DNA from: Desulfobacteraceae bacterium UBA5623
GTDB lineage: Bacteria; Desulfobacterota; DSM-4660; Desulfatiglandales; Desulfatiglandaceae
Reading direction: 5' to 3'
Length of the DNA stretch: 11,720 nt
NCBI GenBank assembly: GCA_002424495.1
Contig: DIKH01000285.1
Span: 2,152 to 13,871 of the forward strand
The notes under the pieces are model-generated. The model ran no database searches. It worked only from the letters and a program-made list of their open reading frames with translations, and had not been told where the DNA came from. Within the stretch, counting starts at the first letter, position 1; every line of letters begins with the position of its first letter. Positions 6,245 through 11,720 of the stretch are shown here, piece after piece. The translations under genes and the position numbers were made by a program.

Positions 6245-6475
6245 ATGAAAGTATATACTTATTCTGAAGCGAGACAACGTCTTGCCGATGTTCTTAATAT
6301 CGCCCGAACTGAAGAGGTGGTTATTAAAAGGAGAGGCGGAGAAACTTTTTCAATCATTTTTAGGAAAGGTACAAAATCACCATTTGATGTCCCAGGTATT
6401 AAAACCAAAGCCACCACGAAAGACATTCTTGATGCAGTTAGAGAATCCAGAGAACGATTTGCCGAACACTTATAA
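6245..6475 (+). CDS. Phd/YefM-like antitoxin
   Basis: This 76-residue protein has the prevent-host-death/YefM fold signature at its N-terminus: YSEARQRLADVLNIA (6-20), then a short strand EVVIKRRGGETFSII (24-38). The C-terminal half (from about residue 42) is charged and likely disordered until it wraps around the toxin. It should neutralise the upstream VapC and, as a dimer, repress the promoter at the GTACAATTGTAC palindrome. The ATG is preceded by GGAG at 6232-6235. It is only 14 nt downstream of VapC and co-transcribed with it. Domain assignment is good; pairing with VapC rests on adjacency. Confidence 0.82.
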   Translation: MKVYTYSEARQRLADVLNIARTEEVVIKRRGGETFSIIFRKGTKSPFDVPGIKTKATTKDILDAVRESRERFAEHL

Positions 6476-6608
6476 GCCGATGCATGGATTCTTCATATGC
6501 CTTGCGACTTTTCGGCATGCCTTCCACGGAGGTATATTGTAACCAACTCACTGATAAACCGGTAGACATTTTTTTCATCCATTGGAATTAAACATTGGGA
6601 GGGTGAGC

Positions 6609-7340
6609 ATGCAAGATTTAGGTCGTTTTATGGGTGGTCTGGCACTGGCGGCTGGTTTGGTAACGTCTGCATGGATAGGGGCTGATGCCTTGGTGCGCAT
6701 AAAGAGCCAGGACCAGAACATTACCGTCACTGGCTCCACGAAGCAGCGTATTGTATCAGACTGGATTGTTTGGCGTTCGGAAGTTACCGTGCGCGCCCCG
6801 GTAATGGCGGACGCATACAACCAGCTTGCTAAAAACGTGCCGCAGGTAGTGGAATACCTCAAAAACAAAGGAGTAAAAGCCGAGCAGATGGTGGTCTCGT
6901 CCGTCAGTACTGTCGCATTTCATCCCCGCGACAGGAAAGGATACAGCATTGAGGACTCTATCACCGGCTATCAGATGTCACAGGAAATCACAGTAAGGTC
7001 GGCTGAGGTTGACAGGGTGACTGAAATATCACGGGGAGCCACAGAGCTGATCAATCAAGGTATCTTGCTTGAATCACGCGAGCCGGAATACCATTACACA
7101 AAATTGGGCGACCTGAAGATCCTAATGCTTGCCGAGGCTGCCAAGGACGCAAAGCTGCGAGCAGAGCAGATTGCTGCTAGTACAGGTAGTATTGTCGGGC
7201 CGTTGCGCTCAGCACGCATGGGAGTCATGCAAATCAATCCTGCCGGATCATCTGATACGTCCGGTGAGGGGAACAATGACATCACGTCACTTGAAAAAGA
7301 TGTGATCGCCGTTGTGACCAGCAGTTTTGCCCTTAACTGA
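6609..7340 (+). CDS. SIMPL-domain (DUF541) membrane-anchored protein
   Basis: This 243-residue protein begins with a short N-terminus and a hydrophobic segment at about residues 8-26 (FMGGLALAAGLVTSAWIGA), an uncleaved anchor or signal peptide, so the rest is probably outside the cytoplasmic membrane. The SIMPL/DUF541 domain fills the rest: ITVTGSTKQRIVSDWIVW near 39-56, repeated long helices (ALAKNVPQVVEYLKNKGV-like, and DAKLRAEQIAAS), and a final strand DVIAVVTSSFAL. SIMPL proteins form oligomeric periplasmic or surface assemblies in several bacteria but their molecular role is poorly defined. GGAGG at 6598-6602, 6 nt upstream, supports the ATG at 6609; the longer frame from a TTG at 6582 is not needed. 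It stands alone, converging with the carboxypeptidase gene. Confidence 0.87.
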   Translation: MQDLGRFMGGLALAAGLVTSAWIGADALVRIKSQDQNITVTGSTKQRIVSDWIVWRSEVTVRAPVMADAYNQLAKNVPQVVEYLKNKGVKAEQMVVSSVSTVAFHPRDRKGYSIEDSITGYQMSQEITVRSAEVDRVTEISRGATELINQGILLESREPEYHYTKLGDLKILMLAEAAKDAKLRAEQIAASTGSIVGPLRSARMGVMQINPAGSSDTSGEGNNDITSLEKDVIAVVTSSFALN

Positions 7341-7360
7341 TGTAGGCATTCGGAAGGAAT

Positions 7361-7471
7361 ATGTCACATGTGATTAAAAACTTGAGAGTTCAGCCAAATG
7401 TCCTTATGGCGTTTAATACCATTGAACATGATCCCCATAATCCGGATATAGTAACGGATGAGCTTTTATAA
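7361..7471 (+). CDS. Possible 36-residue small protein (weak)
   Basis: A 36-codon frame starts at ATG 7361, 20 nt after the SIMPL gene, and ends with TAA at 7469-7471. A GGAAGGA stretch precedes it but only 2-3 nt from the ATG, too close for good initiation. The peptide has no recognised family, no membrane segment and an acidic C-terminus. A 10-bp palindrome TCACATGTGA (7364-7373) overlaps the start. It may be a chance frame. Confidence 0.18.
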   Translation: MSHVIKNLRVQPNVLMAFNTIEHDPHNPDIVTDELL

Positions 7472-7495
7472 CATGTCACAAGGGTTCGAGAATAT

Positions 7496-7511
7496 AGAGG
7501 GTTTTCCCTCT
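7496..7511. terminator. Hairpin between convergent SIMPL and carboxypeptidase genes
   Basis: AGAGGG (7496-7501) and CCCTCT (7506-7511) form a perfect 6-bp stem with a TTTT loop, placed between two convergent genes. Neither side has a good T-tract, so it is at best a weak bidirectional terminator or an mRNA 3'-end stabiliser. Confidence 0.4.
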
Positions 7512-7542
7512 GCCACTTGACCCCTTGAATCCTCAAGATTCT

Positions 7543-8712
7543 TTAATCCAGAAAACTCATACCTTCTCCTCGCCTCTTTTTGCCTTTTCTGTTTTTTGCG
7601 ACCAATATATACAGCGCTGCAATAAGAATAATGATGCCTACAAGCACAGCCCCGGCGATTTTTAATGTGTCTTTTTTGATTTCGATGACATCCTTTTCTC
7701 CGGTTTCAGCTCCAGCGCCACTTTCTGCATTGACGGCTGTCTTGGCGTCTTGAACCACTGGGGCAGGAGGAGGGGCATTTGCTATAAGCTCCTGAAGACC
7801 TTTTGAAAGTAGTTCGCGGGCCTTTGCATCCCGTACCTTACGGTCAACTGATCCAAGTATCACAGCGGTGGCCCTCATATTTTTCTTAACCGCTGTTACA
7901 GCTATGGAAAAACCGCCTAAGGTAAAGTATCCGGTCTTAAAGCCGTCACAGTCAAGAAAAGTTCCCAGCAGGTGATTGTGGTTGCGCATAATAAAAGGGG
8001 TAGCCGTATCAGGGCGGAAGGGGCGTTCTTTGGTTGATGTATACCGCAAAACCTCAGGGTGCTTGAGCAGTTCCTGGCATAGTTTTGCGATATCCCGCGG
8101 CGTGGAAACATCCGGTTGCTGACCTTTTCCAGGGGGAAGTCCATGCACTGAGTGAAAGACTGTGTCCTTCATCCCAAGGGCCTGCGCCCGTTTATTCATG
8201 ATCTCAACAAAGCCCTCTTTGCTACCCACATAATGGAGGGCAAGAGCCACGGCCGCATCATTTGCAGACTGAACCATCAGGGCATACAGCAATTCATCAA
8301 CAGTAAACACCTCATGTTCTTTCAAGTAGACTTGTGATCCGCCGATTCTGGACGCCTCGGCCGTCACTGTGACATTATCCTGAAGTGTGATCTGCTTTGT
8401 TTCAATGCCCTCGATGAAAATGAGGAGGTCCATCAGTTTGATGACACTGGCCGGATATCCCTTGGCGTCCGGGTTGTCCTCAAAAAGAGTCTTGCCCGTT
8501 GCTGCATCAATAACAATAGCGCCTGCATAAGGATTTTTTGATATGGCCTTTACAGCAGGAATTGCAGGGGCTTTCGGCGGCTGTTTCAATGCCGCTTTTG
8601 GCACTGGTTTTTTTTGAACCTGATTTTTCTCTGCGTATGCAGTGGACATCGTGCAGAAAAATGATAAAATTAAAAATGCGACTATAGCAAAAGACATCCT
8701 TTGTTTTATCAT
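7543..8712 (-). CDS. D-alanyl-D-alanine carboxypeptidase (PBP5/6-like, peptidase S11)
   Basis: This 389-residue serine D,D-carboxypeptidase removes the terminal D-Ala from peptidoglycan stem peptides in the periplasm. A signal peptide covers residues 1-27 (ending TAYA), then a Lys/Pro/Ala-rich linker to about 57. The S11 catalytic domain has S89-V-I-K92 in PASVIKLM, S149-A-N151 (QSANDAA) and K259-T-G261 (GFKTGYF). The first motif has Ile where most relatives have Thr (SxTK), a mild variant. The PBP5-type C-terminal beta domain is absent; instead an Ala/Glu-rich stretch leads to a transmembrane helix at about 352-372 and a short basic tail, so the enzyme is anchored by a true C-terminal helix. 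GAGG at 8726-8721 about 9 nt upstream supports the ATG. A 103-nt gap separates it from the gene upstream, so it may have its own promoter. It is DacC/DacF-like, but the exact subfamily is not certain. Confidence 0.9.
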   Translation of the reverse strand: MIKQRMSFAIVAFLILSFFCTMSTAYAEKNQVQKKPVPKAALKQPPKAPAIPAVKAISKNPYAGAIVIDAATGKTLFEDNPDAKGYPASVIKLMDLLIFIEGIETKQITLQDNVTVTAEASRIGGSQVYLKEHEVFTVDELLYALMVQSANDAAVALALHYVGSKEGFVEIMNKRAQALGMKDTVFHSVHGLPPGKGQQPDVSTPRDIAKLCQELLKHPEVLRYTSTKERPFRPDTATPFIMRNHNHLLGTFLDCDGFKTGYFTLGGFSIAVTAVKKNMRATAVILGSVDRKVRDAKARELLSKGLQELIANAPPPAPVVQDAKTAVNAESGAGAETGEKDVIEIKKDTLKIAGAVLVGIIILIAALYILVAKNRKGKKRRGEGMSFLD

Positions 8713-8815
8713 GGCTGTTATCCTCTTTTATTGTGAGTTTTATGGCTCTTAAAGCCAAGGTGAGATCAAATTCAAGATGGAATTCTAAACCACTTGAGCA
8801 TGGCGGGTCAAGGCA

Positions 8816-9805
8816 CTAAATAATGGCAGATTGTTTTTCTCTCAACATCTCGATAAACATCTCAATTCGCAGGCGGGTGCGGCCATCAATAAGACCTGGC
8901 CGGTCGCCCTCCAGGGTGAGTATTGGTACGCTGGTCTCCTGCCTTAAAATAATGTCATATATCTGCCGGTAGCAGAATGTCTGGGTGTAATGGATCAGGC
9001 CATCCAGCCGGCGTTGTCTTACTGCCTGTTCAATGTCCTTGAGCCTGCCAGCAATGTCATAGGGATAGGTATATTCCAGGTATTGACTGACAATATCCTC
9101 ACAGTCAAATGGCATGCTGAACTGCCGCTGCACCTCGTTAAACACCACCCGGGCCCCAATGGATTCTATAAACTCGTAGAACCGGCCGAAGATCGGGGGA
9201 ACACCAAGGTATCCGAGGCGGATCTCATGGTCGAGAGGCCTTCTCTTCTCGGCTTGGATAAGGAACAGATCCAGGTCATTTTCAAATCTTTCCGGCTCGC
9301 TGTTAAAGTCAGAGGCCGCCACCAGGAAAATATGGTTTTCCTGTCCGGTTACGACATTTTCTTGCCAGGTCATGTGATCAAGCTTTCTGAGCTTATGCCT
9401 GACCCTGTCGAGCCTTGATTTTGTCTTCTCTATATCATGCCAGTCTACGTTAAGGGCCTGTCTGAGTTTGTCCATTTGTGCCCGCAGGTTAATCCTGTCA
9501 CGATCATGGGGATATTGAAAGGTGTGAATACTGACACCCTTTCTGGCAAGCAGTTCGGCCAAAGGGATGGTATTGCTGCAATCACCGCCTGTGACGGCGA
9601 TGACCTCTTTTATGTTTTGGTTGATTACGGTTGAGTAGATCCCCTTGATCCATGAACAGGCGCTATGTGAAAACCCCGCGCTCTCGGCCTGAGAAACGAG
9701 CTTACCCGGGTTGTCGGAAGTGATAAAGAGATTGTTGATATCAACGGGTCTCAGGTCTGCCGCAAAAATTATCTCCACAGGGACAGTGGCTGTGATGCCT
9801 ATCAC
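8816..9805 (-). CDS. 2-hydroxyacyl-CoA dehydratase D-subunit-like (HgdB/BcrB family) protein
   Basis: This 329-residue protein belongs to the family of HgdB, FldC and benzoyl-CoA reductase BcrB/C subunits. Three cysteines fit the [4Fe-4S] ligands of the family: C50 (SACSWIKG), C76 (TGGDCSN) and C278 (QTFCYRQ). C235 is a fourth. The C-terminal signature PILTLEGDRPG...TRLRIEMFIEML is also typical. Classical members work as heterodimers energised by an ATP-dependent activator (HgdC type). Neither a second subunit nor an activator is present nearby, so this is a solo member with unknown substrate. It starts at GTG 9805, supported by GGAGG at 9819-9815 with 9-nt spacing; the preceding phosphatase stops 4 nt earlier, so they are co-transcribed. 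A perfect TGTGA-N6-TCACA dyad covers the start codon. The family call is firm; enzymatic activity is unknown. Confidence 0.85.
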   Translation of the reverse strand: MIGITATVPVEIIFAADLRPVDINNLFITSDNPGKLVSQAESAGFSHSACSWIKGIYSTVINQNIKEVIAVTGGDCSNTIPLAELLARKGVSIHTFQYPHDRDRINLRAQMDKLRQALNVDWHDIEKTKSRLDRVRHKLRKLDHMTWQENVVTGQENHIFLVAASDFNSEPERFENDLDLFLIQAEKRRPLDHEIRLGYLGVPPIFGRFYEFIESIGARVVFNEVQRQFSMPFDCEDIVSQYLEYTYPYDIAGRLKDIEQAVRQRRLDGLIHYTQTFCYRQIYDIILRQETSVPILTLEGDRPGLIDGRTRLRIEMFIEMLREKQSAII

Positions 9806-9806
9806 A
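9791..9806. promoter_or_regulatory. TGTGA-N6-TCACA dyad over the HgdB-like start codon
   Basis: TGTGAT (9791-9796) and ATCACA (9801-9806) form a perfect 6-bp inverted repeat that contains the GTG start codon. It equals the E. coli CRP half-site consensus. In RNA it would be a short hairpin hiding the start codon. Chance occurrence is possible, and it lies inside a tight operon, where a promoter-proximal activator site is unexpected. Confidence 0.3.
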
Positions 9807-9809
9807 ATG

Positions 9810-10493
9810 TCAGGCCTCCACAGAATGGAATGTCCCCTCGGGCAGTTCCAGGCAGGTCAGTCTGTTTCCGTAAACCGCGCCTGTGTCCAGGCCAATCTTG
9901 TTTTCCATTATCAGTGGTTCATGAAACGGGGTGTGGCCGAAAACGACCTTCTTCCCGAAATCATAATCAGAGTAAATGAATGTCTTCCTTATCCAGAGCA
10001 TGTCTTCTTCAGTCTGTTCTTCTACCTTAAGCCCGGGTCTGAAACCTGCATGAACCACGTAGTGGTCTTCAAGTTCGATGTATAGTTTCAAGGAATCATA
10101 AAAGGCGCGGTGATCTGGCGGGATAACATATCCCTGATCCAGGATTATAGTGTTTCCATAGCTTTCAAGGGTCTTCCACCCGCCGTTTACAAGGAAGGTA
10201 TCCCGGTCACGGCCCGAAAGAAAGTCCTGGAACATGGCCTCGTGGTTTCCTTTCAGGCATTCGATCCTGGATGAGAGTATGTTGAGGTCAAGTATGTAAT
10301 CCACAACCCCCTTGGGGTCTTTTCCCCTGTCAATATAGTCCCCAAGGAAGATCAATGAATCCCTTTCAGGCGACCAGGCGATCTTGTCCAGAAGCCTCTT
10401 TAAAAGGTCAAGGCATCCGTGAATATCGCCTATGATAAATGTCTTTGCTCCGCTCATGAATTGGATGTGTAACCCGCAACCCGTAACTCGCAT
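9810..10493 (-). CDS. PPP/ApaH-like metallophosphatase
   Basis: This calcineurin-like phosphoesterase of the serine/threonine-phosphatase / symmetric Ap4A hydrolase group has all core metal motifs. GDIHG is followed about 25 residues later by GDYIDRG, then GNHE, VVHAGFRPG and GHTP. Two start codons are possible. The ATG at 10493 overlaps the nadC stop as TGATG and has GGAG 4 nt upstream, giving 227 residues. The ATG at 10457 gives 215 residues starting MSGAKTFIIGDIHG, the normal family N-terminus, but has no ribosome binding site. The 12 extra residues are encoded by a tandem heptamer repeat, so they may be translated without being needed. Substrate (phosphoprotein, dinucleotide or other) is not determinable. 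It lies between nadC and the HgdB-like gene with no gaps, indicating one operon. Confidence 0.86.
   Translation of the reverse strand: MRVTGCGLHIQFMSGAKTFIIGDIHGCLDLLKRLLDKIAWSPERDSLIFLGDYIDRGKDPKGVVDYILDLNILSSRIECLKGNHEAMFQDFLSGRDRDTFLVNGGWKTLESYGNTIILDQGYVIPPDHRAFYDSLKLYIELEDHYVVHAGFRPGLKVEEQTEEDMLWIRKTFIYSDYDFGKKVVFGHTPFHEPLIMENKIGLDTGAVYGNRLTCLELPEGTFHSVEA
10469..10489. repeat. Three tandem 7-bp repeats (GTAACCC type)
   Basis: GTAACCC (10469-10475), GCAACCC (10476-10482) and GTAACTC (10483-10489) stand in tandem between the two candidate phosphatase starts. From memory, such short GYAACYC arrays occur between genes in Desulfobacterota genomes. Placement suggests an intergenic repeat that may have become coding. 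Confidence 0.6.
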
Positions 10494-11335
10494 CAGGCTC
10501 CGGCAATTTCAAGACTGAAGTCCGCCGCCTTTGGTGAATGGGTAAGAGCGCCGACTGAGATAAAGTCTATGCCTGTCTTTGCCACGTCCTTGATCGTGTC
10601 CAGGTTTATTCCGCCCGAGGCCTCAATAAGGGCCTTTCCGTTCACCATCTTTACGGCCTTTCTCATCTGTTTGAGGTCCATGTTGTCGAGCATGATGATA
10701 TCCGCCCCTGCCTTTAGAGCCTCTTCCACCCCTGCCAGATCTTCCACTTCCACCTCCACCTTTAGTGTATGAGGGGCATTTTTCCTGGTGAGCCTGATCG
10801 CGGTGGTAATAGATCCTGCCGCGGCAATATGGTTGTCTTTGATGAGAATTCCGTCAGAGAGACAAAAACGGTGATTGGACCCGCCTCCGGTCCTTACTGC
10901 ATATTTGTCCAGCCACCTGAATCCGGGGACAGTCTTTCTTGTGTCAAGGACCTTGAGCTTAGATGAGCCCACCTTGTCCACATACCTTCTGGTTAATGTG
11001 GCAATGCCGCTCATCCGCTGCAAAAAATTGAGAGCGCTTCTCTCACCCTTAAGGATAATCGTCATAGGACCTTTGAGCAGACAGACTTTTCCGCCCGCAG
11101 GCACAAGGTCACCGTCCTTGTAAAAATCTTCAAATTGAACCCCCTGGCCGATCTCCATAAAGACCTGTTTAAAGACAGTTAGCCCTGCCAGCACTAACTC
11201 TTCGCGGGCCAACAGTGTGGCCTTTCCGATAGTTTCAGGCCCAATAACAGCGTCAGTGGTTACGTCTCCCTCACCCAGGTCTTCCTCAAGGGCAAATTGA
11301 ATTATACGCTTTAAAAAAGGGTATTGATCTATCAT
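10493..11335 (-). CDS. nadC: Nicotinate-nucleotide pyrophosphorylase (quinolinate phosphoribosyltransferase)
   Basis: NadC makes nicotinate mononucleotide, CO2 and PPi from quinolinate and PRPP in de novo NAD synthesis. The 280-residue product has the full set of family motifs: EEDLGEGDVTT near the N-terminus, GERSALNFLQRMSGIAT, LDTRKTVPGFR, the basic phosphate/quinolinate site RTGGGSNHRFCLSDGILIKDNH, EVEVE, LDNM and EASGGI, with the GALTHS strand at the end. Length is normal. The ATG at 11335 is preferred because GAGG lies 5 nt upstream and the protein then opens MIDQYPFL; the in-frame ATG at 11350 and TTG at 11353 lack a ribosome binding site. The gene follows valS by 21 nt and overlaps the phosphatase start by 1 nt. 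No nadA or nadB is in the window. Confidence 0.96.
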   Translation of the reverse strand: MIDQYPFLKRIIQFALEEDLGEGDVTTDAVIGPETIGKATLLAREELVLAGLTVFKQVFMEIGQGVQFEDFYKDGDLVPAGGKVCLLKGPMTIILKGERSALNFLQRMSGIATLTRRYVDKVGSSKLKVLDTRKTVPGFRWLDKYAVRTGGGSNHRFCLSDGILIKDNHIAAAGSITTAIRLTRKNAPHTLKVEVEVEDLAGVEEALKAGADIIMLDNMDLKQMRKAVKMVNGKALIEASGGINLDTIKDVAKTGIDFISVGALTHSPKAADFSLEIAGA

Positions 11336-11356
11336 GGCATCCTCATACATCAAACA

Positions 11357-11720
11357 CTAATCATTTATTTCATCAAAAAAAGACAGATTATGTTTCATTT
11401 TACCAAGCTTAAGAGACAGTTCATCAACCTTCTGCTTCACCTTTTCCACCACATCGGCAGGTGCCTTTCCCATGAAGCCTTGGTTTGCAAGCTTTTTCTC
11501 TGATGCATCAATGTCTTTTTCAATCTTTTGTATTTCTTTCCTGAGCCTTTTCCTTTCCTCGTCAAAGTCCAGGAGCCCCTTTAAGAGCACGTGGACCTGA
11601 TTCTGGCCGAACACTGCCGTTGCACTGGCATCCGGTTTTGGTGCGCCTGATTCGATTGCAACATTGTCCACTTTGGCCAGGGTCTTGATGTGGGCCAAAT
11701 TGTTGCTGATGATTTGAGAT
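11357..11720 (-). CDS. valS: Valyl-tRNA synthetase, C-terminal part (cut by window edge)
   Basis: Only the last 120 residues are present; the frame is open to the window edge. The visible part reads LAHIKTLAKVDNV..., then a strand with FGQNQVHVLLKGLLDFDEERKRLRKEIQKIEKD and ANQGFMGKAPADVVEKV. These are the hallmarks of the ValRS C-terminal coiled-coil arm, whose two antiparallel helices grip the tRNA(Val) elbow. The methionine-like start at 11698 is really an internal TTG leucine codon, so no start is called. The TAG stop is at 11359-11357, 21 nt before nadC. valS is the promoter-proximal gene visible for the minus-strand cluster. Confidence 0.93.
   Translation of the reverse strand, partial: SQIISNNLAHIKTLAKVDNVAIESGAPKPDASATAVFGQNQVHVLLKGLLDFDEERKRLRKEIQKIEKDIDASEKKLANQGFMGKAPADVVEKVKQKVDELSLKLGKMKHNLSFFDEIND

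Noticed and set aside
6582..6608. TTG start for the SIMPL protein
   Set aside because: The ATG at 6609 has a GGAGG at ideal distance and places the hydrophobic anchor right at the N-terminus.
8743..8757. TGGCT/AGCCA hairpin upstream of the carboxypeptidase as a terminator or riboswitch
   Set aside because: The stem is only 5 bp with no T-tract, and the 103-nt leader is too short and unstructured to support a known riboswitch class.
8990..9418. 142-codon plus-strand frame inside the HgdB-like gene
   Set aside because: It is a shadow frame opposite a gene with clear family motifs and its own ribosome binding site.
9711..10085. 124-codon plus-strand frame across the phosphatase/HgdB-like junction
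   Set aside because: It is antisense to two well-supported genes and resembles no known family.

Overview
The window looks like a piece of an anaerobic bacterial chromosome, most likely a Desulfobacterota (deltaproteobacterial) sulfate reducer or syntroph. That placement is inference from gene content: a CCG-domain Fe-S redox subunit sitting with FAD oxidases, a lone 2-hydroxyacyl-CoA dehydratase-like protein, and intergenic repeats of a style I associate with that group. No rRNA, tRNA, CRISPR array, transposase gene or phage gene was seen.

Layout. (1) 63-4522, plus strand: a three-gene operon of a VAO/GlcD-type FAD oxidase, an HdrD/GlcF-like Fe-S protein, and a second FAD oxidase, closed by a strong intrinsic terminator at 4547-4577. 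It is built like glycolate oxidase GlcDEF, but the substrate is unknown and one FAD subunit has lost the glycine-rich loop of its FAD domain. (2) 4652-6475: an AT-richer accessory island holding two divergent type II toxin-antitoxin modules. One is PIN toxin plus UPF0175 antitoxin on the minus strand; the other is VapC plus Phd/YefM-like antitoxin on the plus strand. Both have the toxin gene first, and both toxin ATGs lie exactly 7 nt behind a TTGACA-N17-TACRAT promoter, which predicts leaderless toxin mRNAs. The spacer between them (5440-5804) has no convincing gene but holds three inverted repeats. (3) 6609-7340, plus strand: a membrane-anchored SIMPL-domain protein. (4) 11720 down to 7543, minus strand: 3' end of valS, nadC, a PPP/ApaH-type metallophosphatase, an HgdB-like protein and, after a gap of about 100 nt, a D,D-carboxypeptidase. 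The first four are tightly spaced or overlapping and look like one housekeeping operon.

How the parts work together. The first operon probably oxidises a hydroxylated or alcoholic organic compound on its FAD subunits and passes electrons through the Fe-S/CCG subunit to a quinone or thiol-type carrier. The middle island is probably selfish or stress-related and unconnected to its neighbours. The right-hand cluster covers translation (ValRS), NAD synthesis, a signalling or clean-up phosphatase and cell-wall trimming. The HgdB-like protein has the cysteines expected for a [4Fe-4S] cluster but neither a partner subunit nor an activator nearby.
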